Below, in pieces: positions 18,727-27,736 of a stretch of DNA of 41,068 nt; the stretch's first letter is position 1, and every line of letters begins with the position of its first letter. Source of the stretch: Flavobacteriales bacterium (lineage in GTDB: Bacteria > Bacteroidota > Bacteroidia > Flavobacteriales_D > Sanyastnellaceae). The notes under the pieces were generated by a model. It ran no database searches. It was not told the origin of the DNA and worked only from the letters and a program-made list of their open reading frames with translations. A program made the translations under genes and the position numbers. The DNA lies in contig JANQWV010000010.1 in assembly GCA_030729695.1 (NCBI GenBank), forward strand, positions 1-41,068, read 5' to 3'.

Positions 18727-20409
18727 ATGAGCGACAAAAAAATTATCTTTTCCATGGTGGGTGTAAACAAGTACACTCCGACTGGCAAGCACATTATAAA
18801 AGACATTTATCTTTCGTTTTACTACGGAGCTAAAATTGGAATTATCGGATTGAACGGTGCTGGTAAATCTACCGTAATGAAGATTATTGCAAACCTTGAC
18901 CAAGAGTTTCAAGGTGACGTGGTATGGTCTGCAGGATATTCTGTTGGTTACCTTCCACAAGAACCCCAATTAGACGACACCAAAACGGTTCGTGAAATTG
19001 TAGAAGAAGGAGTAAAACCAATCACTGACGTATTGAAAGAATACGAAGAGATTAACATGAAGTTTGGCGACGAGGAAATTCTAAATGACCCTGATAAAAT
19101 GCAGGCGTTAATGGATCGTCAAGCAGCTGTTCAAGATAAAATTGAAGCACTTGGTGGATGGGATTTAGATACGAAACTGTCTATTGCTATGGACGCGCTT
19201 CGTTGTCCAGATGAAGATTCATTGATTGAAAAATTAAGCGGTGGTGAACGTCGTCGTGTGGCGTTGTGTCGTTTGTTGCTTCAAAACCCAGATGTTTTGT
19301 TGCTCGATGAGCCTACCAACCACTTGGACGCTGAAAGCGTTGAATGGTTAGAGCAACACTTACAACAATATCCTGGAACTGTATTGGCTGTTACCCACGA
19401 CCGTTATTTCTTGGACAATGTTGCAGGATGGATTCTTGAATTGGATCGCGGTGAAGGTATTCCGTGGGAAGGAAACTACACTGAATGGTTAGATCAAAAG
19501 TCGAAGCGTTTGGCTGCTGAAGAAAAGCAAGAAAGCAAGCGAAGAAAAATATTGGAGCGTGAGTTAGAATGGGTGCGCATGAATCCGAAAGGACGTCAAG
19601 CAAAAAACAAAGCCCGTATTCAGAACTACGACAAGATGATGGCTGAAGGCGAGCGCGAGAAAGACGCGAAATTGGAGCTTCCAATTCCGAACGGTCCTCG
19701 CTTAGGAAATGACGTTATTGATGCGATTGAAATTTCTAAATCTTTCGGTGATCGCATACTTATCGAGAACCTTTCATTCAAACTTCCTCCTGCAGGAATC
19801 GTAGGTGTGATTGGACCGAATGGTGCAGGAAAGACAACGATGTTCCGCATGATTATGGGTGAAGAAACGCCAGATAGCGGAGAATTTAAAGTTGGAGACA
19901 CAGTTAAGATTGGCTACGTTGACCAACGTCACGGAGAAATTGACCCGAATAAAAGTGTCTACGAAGTCATCAGTGGCGGAAACGAAGTGATTGATCTAGG
20001 CGGACAAACGATTAACTCACGTGCCTACTGCAGCAAGTTTAACTTTGCGGGTGGTGATCAACAAAAGAAATGTGGCGTTTTATCGGGTGGAGAGCGTAAT
20101 CGCTTGCACCTCGCCATGACTTTGAAAACTGAAGCGAATGTTCTTTTACTTGATGAGCCTACCAACGATATTGACGTGAATACACTTCGCGCCTTGGAAG
20201 AAGGAATTGAAAACTTTGCTGGTTGTGCTGTTGTGATTAGTCACGACCGTTGGTTCTTAGACCGCATTTGCACACACATTCTTGCGTTCGAAGGAGATTC
20301 TCAAGTATATTATTTTGAAGGTTCTTATTCAGAATATGAGGAGAATAAGAAGAAACGTTTGGGTGACACTGGTCCTACCCGAATCAAATACAAAAAATTG
20401 ACTCGATAG
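18727..20409 (+). CDS. ettA: Energy-dependent translational throttle protein EttA (ABC-F)
   Basis: Cytosolic ABC-F ATPase that binds the ribosomal E site and gates entry into elongation according to the ATP/ADP ratio. It has 560 residues. The first ATPase domain has Walker A GLNGAGKS (41-48), signature LSGGERRR (170-177) and Walker B LLLDEP (191-196); the linker of about 243-320 contains WVRMNPKGRQAKNKAR; the second domain has Walker A GPNGAGKT (363-370), LSGGERNRLH and LLLDEPTNDID. There is no membrane domain. The long linker and the C-terminal KYKKLTR match the EttA subgroup and not antibiotic-resistance ABC-Fs. Confidence 0.95.
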   Translation: MSDKKIIFSMVGVNKYTPTGKHIIKDIYLSFYYGAKIGIIGLNGAGKSTVMKIIANLDQEFQGDVVWSAGYSVGYLPQEPQLDDTKTVREIVEEGVKPITDVLKEYEEINMKFGDEEILNDPDKMQALMDRQAAVQDKIEALGGWDLDTKLSIAMDALRCPDEDSLIEKLSGGERRRVALCRLLLQNPDVLLLDEPTNHLDAESVEWLEQHLQQYPGTVLAVTHDRYFLDNVAGWILELDRGEGIPWEGNYTEWLDQKSKRLAAEEKQESKRRKILERELEWVRMNPKGRQAKNKARIQNYDKMMAEGEREKDAKLELPIPNGPRLGNDVIDAIEISKSFGDRILIENLSFKLPPAGIVGVIGPNGAGKTTMFRMIMGEETPDSGEFKVGDTVKIGYVDQRHGEIDPNKSVYEVISGGNEVIDLGGQTINSRAYCSKFNFAGGDQQKKCGVLSGGERNRLHLAMTLKTEANVLLLDEPTNDIDVNTLRALEEGIENFAGCAVVISHDRWFLDRICTHILAFEGDSQVYYFEGSYSEYEENKKKRLGDTGPTRIKYKKLTR

Positions 20410-20422
20410 TAAACAAGAATAA

Positions 20423-20456
20423 GAATAGCGCTCAAAAGGCGCTATTCACTTTTTTG
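20423..20456 (+). terminator. Intrinsic terminator after ettA
   Basis: A perfect 9-base stem GAATAGCGC (20423-20431) / GCGCTATTC (20439-20447) with a 7-base loop is followed by AC and six T. It begins 14 bases after the ettA stop. Confidence 0.85.
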
Positions 20457-20531
20457 CGTGAAAAAGAAAATGCCGGAAAGAAACTTTTTCATTCAAAATT
20501 CGTTAGTTTAGATTAGCCAAAACACGCACTT

Positions 20532-23500
20532 ATGCAAAAGACATTTTCATTTCTAACTCTAACAATTTTTCTTTCTATTTCTTTTGGAATGAAGGGTCAA
20601 ATTGATTGTGCTTTAGCGAATACCATGCAGTGTGGCGGTCCCTCGAGCATGTTGATTAACGCTGGTTCAGGAAATGACAATATTAGTTATTGTGGGTTTC
20701 AAAATGAAGGGAACGAAACCTATTATGCCTTTCAACCAACGATTGCAGGAAATTATTTTATTTCCGTGGATGAATTCGGCGGTACTTCAACACCTTACGA
20801 AATGCGCTATGGCGAATGTTTCGGAACGACCTGGAATTGTTTAGGAATCTATTCAGGAAGTTCATCAACTGATTTTATTTATCTATCCACGGGAACTATT
20901 TACGTTTTCTGTGTAGACCTTCAGTCTAGTTCTGCAAGTCTTGGAGGTTCCATTTCTATCAACTGCGCGGAACAAGCGCCCTTGAACGATGCTTGCGCGA
21001 ATGCTCAAAACATTTCATGCAGTAACAGTATTTCAGGAACCTTGAATGGGGCAACATCCGACAATGTTCCCAATTGCTTATCACAAGGAAACGGTGAAGA
21101 AGGTGTGTGGTATACGTTCACTGGAAACGACTCTTATGTTTCACTTTCAACATGCGGAAGCCAAACCCAATTCGACACGCAAATCTCTGTTTACTCAGGT
21201 GATTGTTCAGCACTCACTTGTGTAGCTGCTAACGATGACAATCCATTGTGCGAATCAAACGGATCGTCCTCTTTCATTTCGTTTAATGCTGTTTCTGGAA
21301 CAAACTATTTCATCCGGGTTCATGCAAACACTCAGCCCAACGCGAGTTACAACTTTGTATTGAATGCGAGTTGCGCCGCGCTCTGCACTGCACCAATTAA
21401 CGACAACTGCAACAACGCAATAGCTCTTGGCTCCATTAGCAATGCTGCATGCACGGGCGCGCAAATGAGCAATACTCTTTGCGCTACTCCTTCAAACGTG
21501 CAGCCAACTTGCTTCTCAGCGTTTAATACATTGAACGACGTTTGGTATTCGTTTATCCCGGTTGATGGTGATGTAGAGTTGGTCCTTAACGCCGCTTCTT
21601 CTTCTGATATTGGCGTTGCTGTTTACAGCGGTTCATGCGGAAATCTTTCTTCTGTGTTCTGTTCCCCAAATGCATCAAGTGCCGGAGGAACTGTCATTGA
21701 CGGTTTGAATGCTGGAACAACGTACTACCTTCAATTTTTCAGTTTACAAAATGCATCAGGCGCTTTCAGTTTCTGTCTGAGCAATCCAACTTGCTCTACT
21801 CCTATTGCTGCAATAGTTTCAAACATCACAGATTCAGGTGCTTTTCTTCAATGGTCTTCATTGAATGCTACAGGAGCTTTCGATATACTCGTAACAACGA
21901 CCAATCTCGGAACTGATATCAACTCGCAAAACATCACTAACGCGACGATATACGGAGTTCCATTTACAGCATCACCTCTTTCAAATCTCTCTGAAAACAC
22001 AACGTATTATGTTTATGTGCGTCAAGACTGCGGAAGTATAGACCACAGCGAGTGGAGTTCTGGTATTTCGTTTACAACGAATTGGTCGGTGCCTGATTGC
22101 AATTTCACCGCAGACTTTGAATGCGGAAGCACGTATTCTCTCAATTTCGGCGGTAATGGATCACTCTCTGAGTCTTCGTGCGGCGATGCGTCCGGACGTG
22201 AATTCGTTTTCAACTACACACCAACCTTAGGTGGCACTTACGTTTTAAATTTTTCGAGTAACGCCTCAAATCTTGCTGTATCCTTCAAAGAAAATGATGG
22301 ACAATGCAATTACTCCAACGCAACATGTCTCGAGAATAATGGCGGTAATTTCTCAATGTTTTTAATTGCTGGAAACTCCTATTCGATTTGGATTGACGCA
22401 ATCAACAGCAGCGCTTTCAGCACAACCGCTGGTTGGAATTGTCCCGCTATGGGCGAAGATCCCAGCAATGCTTTATTGATCAACGCCGCCTATTTCCCTG
22501 TTTGCAATATTCTAAATGGAAGTCTTCTGAATAGCTCTGCTACTGCGGCTTTCGGATTAAACAATTCCAATCATCACGACAAGTGGGGACGATTTACAGC
22601 ATCGACATCGGGTGCAAGTATTTCAGCAAATAGTACCGAGAATATTCGCATTGAACTTCGCAATTCAAATTACGAGTTGATTGACTCCGAGGATTTGACT
22701 TCTACGGGAAATGAAATACTGAACACATCAAGTCTTGTTGCTGGACAAACTTATTTCGTTGGAATAATTTCAGTAGATGCTTTAGTTGGAAACGGGGCCT
22801 ATACACTTTGTGTTCGTCAATTGAAAAAGGGTGCGTGTGGATACAATCCGAATTTAAACCTCAGCATGGGTCAGTTTTTCAAAGCGCAACTTGCAACTGG
22901 AGCGACATACAGATTCCAATTACTTGGAGTTTTAGGAGCGGGTGCTGGACAGAATGCAGTAAAAAACCAAGCAACACCTCAGCTGATTTTAAGTAGCGTG
23001 TTTCCTAATTTGCACTACGACTCCGACTATGAAATCACAGTGAGCAACATTTACACGCTTCAAAATGGAAGTGGGCAAAACGAAATCATTACACTACCTG
23101 CCTCAGGCGCTTGTCCCGTTCACATCAACGCGCAACCGCTTCCGGTTTTGCGCTTTGTAGACCGATGCATTGTTACTACGAAGCCACGCGTTTCTTTTAT
23201 AGGAGCAACGCCGTTTGTCTTTGGTGCAACCGGATGGAAATGGCAATTTCAAAAATTAGATGCGAATGGAAATCCGATTGGAAATTTCATTCAATACGAT
23301 GTATTGAACGCGAACAACTACTTGAACATTGGAAACGTATCTCTTCTTGAATACGGAACAAGCTACTCGGTGACAAGTGCACCTGTCTTCAGTTATGGTG
23401 CAGGAAATTTCGGCGGCGCTTACACTATGTGCATTGCACCTTTCTCAGGATTTACTTCCGAAAACAACGATCGAAATTCAATTGAAACAATTACAGAAGT

Positions 23501-23735
23501 TTCTGGAATTAATCTATATCCGAATCCTTCGCAAATGAATTGCTCTATTTCTTCAAATAAAGCTATTCAACGCATCCGCGTGTATGATTTGGGTGGAAGG
23601 AAGGTGAAGGATGTTTTTATAAACGGAGACGTTCGGTATGAGCTGAACACTTCTGATTATCCGAATGGATTATTTCAAATTGAAATTCAAACGGAAGAAA
23701 GTACGGAAGTGAAGAAACTCATCGTTTCACATTAA
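20532..23735 (+). CDS. Large T9SS-secreted surface protein with PPC-like and FN3 domains
   Basis: 1067 residues, rich in Ser, Asn and Gly, with many cysteines. Signal peptide at residues 1-22 (ending SFGMKG). About 25-145 is a Cys-rich beta domain. About 150-280 and 288-420 are two PPC-like domains opening with PLNDACANAQN and PINDNCNNAIA and containing GVWYTF and DVWYSF. About 421-516 is a fibronectin type III domain. About 520-980 is beta-rich and unrecognised. The last 75 or so residues (INLYPNPSQMN, then YDLGGRKV, NGLFQIEI) form a type A T9SS C-terminal sorting domain. It should cross the inner membrane by Sec and the outer membrane by type IX secretion, and be surface-bound or released. 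The adhesive or enzymatic role is unknown; no catalytic motif was seen. It shares its TTAA stop with the next convergent gene. Confidence 0.9.
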   Translation: MQKTFSFLTLTIFLSISFGMKGQIDCALANTMQCGGPSSMLINAGSGNDNISYCGFQNEGNETYYAFQPTIAGNYFISVDEFGGTSTPYEMRYGECFGTTWNCLGIYSGSSSTDFIYLSTGTIYVFCVDLQSSSASLGGSISINCAEQAPLNDACANAQNISCSNSISGTLNGATSDNVPNCLSQGNGEEGVWYTFTGNDSYVSLSTCGSQTQFDTQISVYSGDCSALTCVAANDDNPLCESNGSSSFISFNAVSGTNYFIRVHANTQPNASYNFVLNASCAALCTAPINDNCNNAIALGSISNAACTGAQMSNTLCATPSNVQPTCFSAFNTLNDVWYSFIPVDGDVELVLNAASSSDIGVAVYSGSCGNLSSVFCSPNASSAGGTVIDGLNAGTTYYLQFFSLQNASGAFSFCLSNPTCSTPIAAIVSNITDSGAFLQWSSLNATGAFDILVTTTNLGTDINSQNITNATIYGVPFTASPLSNLSENTTYYVYVRQDCGSIDHSEWSSGISFTTNWSVPDCNFTADFECGSTYSLNFGGNGSLSESSCGDASGREFVFNYTPTLGGTYVLNFSSNASNLAVSFKENDGQCNYSNATCLENNGGNFSMFLIAGNSYSIWIDAINSSAFSTTAGWNCPAMGEDPSNALLINAAYFPVCNILNGSLLNSSATAAFGLNNSNHHDKWGRFTASTSGASISANSTENIRIELRNSNYELIDSEDLTSTGNEILNTSSLVAGQTYFVGIISVDALVGNGAYTLCVRQLKKGACGYNPNLNLSMGQFFKAQLATGATYRFQLLGVLGAGAGQNAVKNQATPQLILSSVFPNLHYDSDYEITVSNIYTLQNGSGQNEIITLPASGACPVHINAQPLPVLRFVDRCIVTTKPRVSFIGATPFVFGATGWKWQFQKLDANGNPIGNFIQYDVLNANNYLNIGNVSLLEYGTSYSVTSAPVFSYGAGNFGGAYTMCIAPFSGFTSENNDRNSIETITEVSGINLYPNPSQMNCSISSNKAIQRIRVYDLGGRKVKDVFINGDVRYELNTSDYPNGLFQIEIQTEESTEVKKLIVSH

Positions 23736-24190
23736 CCGAAAATTTCCTTCACTCGATTTTCTCTATAGGAGAAGATTCCGGCTAATCTATTCTTAATGTA
23801 AACAGAATAGGCGATTCGCCCTAAGATACCCATCCCAATTGCGTAGTGTACGGTATCGGTCATTTTAACTCCACCTGCAACTGCTTCGAAGTGATGCTGA
23901 TGATGCCACATGGCGTAAGGACCAAATCTTTGTTCATCTACAAAATACTTTCCTTCTTCACAATGGGTAATCTCTGTTGTCCAGCCCATTGGAATATTCA
24001 ACAACGGACGCACCTTGTATTGAATAATCATACCTGGATACATCTTCACACCTTCCACATCTGTTAGAATTTCGAAACTCATATCTGGAGGAGTCATCTC
24101 ATTCAAGTTGATGGGCGTTGCAAAATAATTCCAAACGGTTTCTATTGAAGCGGGAATAAATGTTTCTGTAGATAGGCGATATACTTTCAT
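23732..24190 (-). CDS. SRPBCC-family ligand-binding-like protein
   Basis: 152 residues of START/Bet v 1-like fold. The N-terminal STETFIPASIETVWNYFATP is the usual beta strand plus helix of this superfamily (fingerprint PxxxVWxxxxxxxNLxxxxP), and the C-terminal helix is YIKNRLAGIFSYRENRVKEIF. Members bind hydrophobic ligands; the ligand here is unknown. It follows the acyltransferase gene by 33 bases on the same strand and probably shares its transcript. Confidence 0.85.
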   Translation of the reverse strand: MKVYRLSTETFIPASIETVWNYFATPINLNEMTPPDMSFEILTDVEGVKMYPGMIIQYKVRPLLNIPMGWTTEITHCEEGKYFVDEQRFGPYAMWHHQHHFEAVAGGVKMTDTVHYAIGMGILGRIAYSVYIKNRLAGIFSYRENRVKEIFG

Positions 24191-24223
24191 AACACCAACA
24201 ACAACATTGCTGCTGAAATGTTC

Positions 24224-25234
24224 CTAGGAGCGATAACGAATCTTCTTCGTCCAAGCCAAAGAAGGCTTCTCAATAAGATGGTACATCATCCAAGCTCCAA
24301 GAACTGCATAGACTTGAATAGCAATGAAGACTACCCAAACCAATTTTCCATCTTGGGACTCGTGGTAGAATTTTCCGTAGATGAAGGAAACGAAAAACAA
24401 ATGAAATAAATAATACGAATAGGAAACGTCGCCGATAAAGTTCAACCACGAAGGTCCCCTCTTAATAAAATATATGGCAAAGAAAGTAAGTCCTGCGACA
24501 ATTGTAATGTGCGTCCCCAAATGCAATTGATCATATATGTTGAAGAGTCCAACCGCCAAAGAAACGACCACCCCACTCCAAAATTCCAATTTCGAAATAT
24601 TTTTTTTGTAATAGAGAAACAACGAAAACCCTAACGCAAAAACAGGTAAATGGAAAAACACATTTTCCTTGGTATGCATGGGTACAAAGAAGTGCGAAAG
24701 AAAGGTTAAGGCTAAGCTTCCGTAATACGCAACAAGTCGAACAGAAAGCTTATTGCTTGCAAGAAAAGGAAAGATAAGTGCGAGGTAGATGTAGTATTGA
24801 AACTCTACGAACAAGGTCCAGTACACTTCAATCACCCATCTAGATTCTTTGAAAGGAACTTGGAACGTAACGCTATCTATAAATCGTTGTATAATTTCTA
24901 CATCGTAGAATGAACGATTGTCTTTCATAATCCAAATTCCAATTACGAAAATAATTACAGAGACAACGAAAGGCGGATACAATCGAACGATTCGTTTCAA
25001 CATGAACTTATCTAAGTTCTTGAAACCGTACTTCCCTTGTTCCATAGACCAGGGAAGAACGACACCACTGATTACAAAAAATACATAGACGCCTTCTTGT
25101 CCCCAGTCGAGCAAGTGATGAAACTCAGGATAAAAAGGTTGAATAATAAATGCAGAATGGAACATACAAACCATCCAGGCCGCGACACCGCGCAGGGCAT
25201 TTAAGAGTCCTATTGGATTGGTTGTTTCTTCCAT
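24224..25234 (-). CDS. Acyltransferase-3 family integral membrane protein
   Basis: 336 residues with about ten hydrophobic segments. The family signature is at the N-terminus: LLNALRGVAAWMVCMFHSAF with Arg15 and the catalytic-type His26. Other typical stretches are FVISGVVLPWSM, FMLKRIVRLYPPFVVSV, and the C-terminal FIGDVSYSYYLFHLFFV. Enzymes of this family O-acylate surface polysaccharides, lipids or peptidoglycan; the acceptor cannot be told from sequence. The ATG lies only 8 bases past the T-run of the tRNA-Leu terminator, which is an unusual position for a gene start. Confidence 0.9.
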   Translation of the reverse strand: MEETTNPIGLLNALRGVAAWMVCMFHSAFIIQPFYPEFHHLLDWGQEGVYVFFVISGVVLPWSMEQGKYGFKNLDKFMLKRIVRLYPPFVVSVIIFVIGIWIMKDNRSFYDVEIIQRFIDSVTFQVPFKESRWVIEVYWTLFVEFQYYIYLALIFPFLASNKLSVRLVAYYGSLALTFLSHFFVPMHTKENVFFHLPVFALGFSLFLYYKKNISKLEFWSGVVVSLAVGLFNIYDQLHLGTHITIVAGLTFFAIYFIKRGPSWLNFIGDVSYSYYLFHLFFVSFIYGKFYHESQDGKLVWVVFIAIQVYAVLGAWMMYHLIEKPSLAWTKKIRYRS

Positions 25235-25242
25235 CGTTAAAT

Positions 25243-25270
25243 AAAAAAATCCTTGAATTTCTTCAAGGAT
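25243..25270 (-). terminator. Intrinsic terminator after tRNA-Leu
   Basis: On the minus strand the perfect 9-base stem ATCCTTGAA / TTCAAGGAT (plus-strand arms 25249-25257 and 25262-25270), with a GAAA loop, is followed by a run of T. It lies 26 bases downstream of the tRNA-Leu 3' end and just before the acyltransferase start. Confidence 0.85.
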
Positions 25271-25296
25271 TTAATTTGCGCGATTAATCGCTAATG

Positions 25297-25381
25297 TACC
25301 CGGAGTGGGACTTGAACCCACACGACCGCAATGGCCACAGGATTTTAAGTCCTGCGTGTCTACCGATTCCACCATCCGGGC
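25297..25381 (-). tRNA. tRNA-Leu (anticodon UAA)
   Basis: 85-base class II tRNA read on the minus strand. Acceptor GCCCGGA pairs with TCCGGGT (terminal G-U), the D arm contains GGTAGACAC, and the anticodon arm CAGGACT-TAA-AATCCTG places TAA as anticodon. A long variable arm and the T arm GTGGGTTCAAGTCCCAC follow. CCA is not encoded. It reads UUA/UUG codons. Confidence 0.95.
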
Positions 25382-25394
25382 AAAACACTCAGAT

Positions 25395-25427
25395 AAAAAA
25401 AAACCTGACAATCAATCAGGCTTTTTT
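25395..25427 (-). terminator. Possible bidirectional terminator between the two tRNA genes
   Basis: Stem CCTGA (25404-25408) / TCAGG (25416-25420) with a 7-base loop, flanked by nine A on the left and six T on the right, so a U-run follows the hairpin in either direction. The stem is short (five pairs, extendable by A-U pairs). It would limit read-through from tRNA-Gly into tRNA-Leu. Confidence 0.55.
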
Positions 25428-25435
25428 AAAACTTG

Positions 25436-25508
25436 AGCGAGAGACGAGACTCGAACTCGCGACCCTAACCTTGGCAAGGTTATGCTCTACCAACTGAGCT
25501 ACTCTCGC
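25436..25508 (-). tRNA. tRNA-Gly (anticodon GCC)
   Basis: 73-base cloverleaf on the minus strand. Acceptor GCGAGAG pairs with CTCTCGC, D arm GCTCAGTTGGTAGAGC, anticodon arm AACCTTGCCAAGGTT with GCC in the loop, T arm GCGAGTTCGAGTCTCGT, discriminator T. CCA is not encoded. It has its own strong promoter upstream. Confidence 0.96.
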
Positions 25509-25533
25509 TTAACTATAAAGAACTTTTGGATTG

Positions 25534-25563
25534 CAAAAATAAAAAGAACTTGCTATTCCACAA
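25534..25563 (-). promoter_or_regulatory. Promoter of tRNA-Gly
   Basis: Minus strand: TTG (25561-25563, within CTTGTGG), 19 bases, then TATTTTTG (25534-25541), a perfect TTG-N19-TAnnTTTG promoter. It lies just downstream of the alkB stop. Confidence 0.8.
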
Positions 25564-25584
25564 GACTTTTTTTTGTTTTTCTTT

Positions 25585-26595
25585 TCAATCAGTTAAAAGG
25601 GGATTCATCACTTTAAACCATCTCGCTGGAAACAAGGCCAATACCATCATTGCAGGGTATCCGAAGGGAAGTTGTTTTGAACTTTCTAATGACCTCAAAT
25701 CTTGAAAAGGTCGTTCTGGATTTGCATGATGATCGCTATGTCTGCTTAATTCAAACAATACAGCCCTGCCTAATATATGATCTGAATTCCAAGAGTGTTG
25801 AGGCGCAACTTGCTCGTATCTGTTTTCATTTACCTTGTTACGAGTTAATCCGTAATGCTCGATATAATTGACGGTTTCTAACAAAATCATTCCGAGGAGA
25901 GCAGCGATAACAAATGACAAAAGAGCTAATGGATTCCAAACATATATTACTAGACAAATGCCTAATTGTAATATCGAATAAATCAAGGTTTCACTAAAAA
26001 ACAACGATCTGTTTTTGCGTTTGCATTCACTCCTGGAAATCTTCCATGCTGAAAGATAACTTCCGGGAATAACTCGAAACCAGAAGGCATAAACAGACTC
26101 GTTCTTTCTGGCTGTGGCAGGGTCTTGCAGCGTTCCAATCCACTTGTGATGCCCCTTATTGTGCTCTACATAAAAATGCATGTAGAGTGAGGTGCTCAAG
26201 AGAATTCGAGCAACAAGTCTATCCGAAAATTTCGGGGAGTGTCCTAACTCATGAGCGACATTAATTCCAAATACTCCACACATGATTCCCATTGCCGAAA
26301 CATTTCCTATCCAGGTAAACATCGTGACTTTCGCATCAAGCTGTGCAGAGAAAAAACAGTAAATCAAAATCAATTGAACCGGAAGTGTCAGATACAGAAG
26401 CATCTTAAACCAGAATTTCTTTTTCACACTTTCAGCCTGCAGATTGGAATTCACAGGCTTCCACTTCCACTCAAAAAAAGGAATTAATCCGAAAGCGAAA
26501 AGAAGTGTGAGATAGGAATAAACTCCTCCCCATTCAAAACCAAAAAAGGCTAATGCTGGCAGAATAAAAGCCAATAGATATTTGAGGTATCGCAT
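25585..26595 (-). CDS. alkB: AlkB-type integral-membrane alkane 1-monooxygenase
   Basis: Non-haem di-iron hydroxylase of the inner membrane that converts alkanes (or a related terminal alkyl chain) to 1-alkanols with electrons from rubredoxin. It has 336 residues with about six hydrophobic segments. All histidine motifs are present: HELGH (115-119), EHNKGHH (144-150), NYIEHYGL (243-250) and RHSDHH (285-290). The NYIEHYGL motif separates true AlkB from fatty-acid desaturases and xylene oxygenases. It is shorter than the roughly 400-residue Pseudomonas enzymes, and no fused or adjacent rubredoxin gene is in the window. It follows the lipoprotein gene by 16 bases as last gene of the argS operon. 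The substrate is unknown. Confidence 0.9.
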   Translation of the reverse strand: MRYLKYLLAFILPALAFFGFEWGGVYSYLTLLFAFGLIPFFEWKWKPVNSNLQAESVKKKFWFKMLLYLTLPVQLILIYCFFSAQLDAKVTMFTWIGNVSAMGIMCGVFGINVAHELGHSPKFSDRLVARILLSTSLYMHFYVEHNKGHHKWIGTLQDPATARKNESVYAFWFRVIPGSYLSAWKISRSECKRKNRSLFFSETLIYSILQLGICLVIYVWNPLALLSFVIAALLGMILLETVNYIEHYGLTRNKVNENRYEQVAPQHSWNSDHILGRAVLFELSRHSDHHANPERPFQDLRSLESSKQLPFGYPAMMVLALFPARWFKVMNPLLTD

Positions 26596-26611
26596 ACCTC
26601 AAATTTACTCA

Positions 26612-27163
26612 TTACATTTTATTCTTCGCTTTAAATGCTGCTAAAATTTCCTCATCTGTTTTCCCTAAAACTTCCAAGGCCATTTTGGCTTGCTCAGCCC
26701 AGAATGAAGTTGAGAAATCTGTGATTAACAATTGGTATTCCTGTCGCGCAACATCGAATTGCTTGAGCTTAGCGTCATTGATAAACGCATAGGTGTAATG
26801 AAGTTCAGCTAATTTCTCTGGATTACTCTCTATCGCGAAGGCACTTTCGAAACAGCTTTTTACTTCTTCGTTGAAATGCGCTTCGCCACTAATGCTTCCT
26901 GCCTTTTCGAAATACATGACTTGGGTATTTCTATCGGTGGTAATTAATGCAAGTTCTTTGTAAGCAGCAACTACACCTTTCAATTGCTCGCGTGACATTT
27001 TGATAATTGGATTACCTGCCTTCACATTCGCATCGAAATCGCTCACGACTTTCAATAAAGAATCTCCATTGATTTTCTTTTCCTTTGGAGCTTCCGCGGT
27101 TTGATTTCCTCCACAAGAAGCGAATAAGATTGCTGATACAGCTATAAAAAATAACGTTCTCAT
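26612..27163 (-). CDS. Predicted lipoprotein with helical repeat (TPR-like)
   Basis: 183 residues. Signal peptide with lipobox LFASC (Cys17) followed by GGN, so it should be lipidated and kept in the periplasm or outer membrane. After a short charged linker the rest is helical and resembles tetratricopeptide repeats (for example QVMYFEKAGSISGEA, ESNPEKLAELHYTYAFI and DVARQEYQLLITDFSTSFWA), which suggests a protein-binding scaffold. I do not recognise a named family. Its ATG overlaps the def stop (27160-27163), so translation is coupled. Confidence 0.8.
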   Translation of the reverse strand: MRTLFFIAVSAILFASCGGNQTAEAPKEKKINGDSLLKVVSDFDANVKAGNPIIKMSREQLKGVVAAYKELALITTDRNTQVMYFEKAGSISGEAHFNEEVKSCFESAFAIESNPEKLAELHYTYAFINDAKLKQFDVARQEYQLLITDFSTSFWAEQAKMALEVLGKTDEEILAAFKAKNKM

Positions 27164-27726
27164 CCTTTGTAAAATTTCATTCGGTAATCCGTATTAATAT
27201 TTCCTTTTTGAATATCGCGAAGTTTTCCTTTCAAAAGTTGTTTGCGTAACGGGTTAATGCGATCGGTAAAAAGAATTCCTTCAATGTGATCATACTCGTG
27301 TTGAACCACACGCGCAGCAAAACCTTCCAATTCTTCCTCGTACAATTCCCAATTTTCATCGTAATACTCAATTTTCAATTTCGGCTTTCGCTTTACATCT
27401 TCTCGAATGCGAGGGATTGACAAGCAGCCTTCTTCGCAAGACCATTCGGTTCCGGATTCTTCGAAGATGATTGGATTTATGAATACACGCTTAAAATCTT
27501 CGCATGATGGATCTCCGTCTTCACCTTCTGCCACAGGAGAGGCATCTATAACAAACAAGCGAATTGAACGTCCTATTTGAGGCGCTGCAATACCCACACC
27601 ATTAGAGGCATACATCGTCTCAAACATATTCTCAATGAGCTCCTTCAGATTCGGATAATTCTCATCAATTTCTTCCGCTTTTTTCTTTAAAACGGGATCT
27701 CCGTATGCGATAACTGGTAAAATCAT
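27160..27726 (-). CDS. def: Peptide deformylase
   Basis: Cytosolic metalloenzyme that removes the formyl group from the N-terminal Met of nascent proteins. It has 188 residues from MILPVIAYGDPVLK. Motif 1 GVGIAAPQ is at 43-50, motif 2 EGCLSIP at 99-105 (metal ligand Cys101) and motif 3 HEYDH at 143-147. A longer frame starts at 27786, but its extra 20 residues overlap ribB and are not family-like. An acidic insertion (EGEDGDPSCED, about 68-78) is common in Bacteroidota deformylases. It precedes the lipoprotein gene in the argS operon. Confidence 0.96.
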   Translation of the reverse strand: MILPVIAYGDPVLKKKAEEIDENYPNLKELIENMFETMYASNGVGIAAPQIGRSIRLFVIDASPVAEGEDGDPSCEDFKRVFINPIIFEESGTEWSCEEGCLSIPRIREDVKRKPKLKIEYYDENWELYEEELEGFAARVVQHEYDHIEGILFTDRINPLRKQLLKGKLRDIQKGNINTDYRMKFYKG

Positions 27727-27736
27727 TTTTACAATA

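Noticed and set aside
18727-20409. ABC-F gene as an antibiotic-resistance determinant
   Set aside because: Linker, length and C-terminus match the EttA group, and the context is housekeeping.
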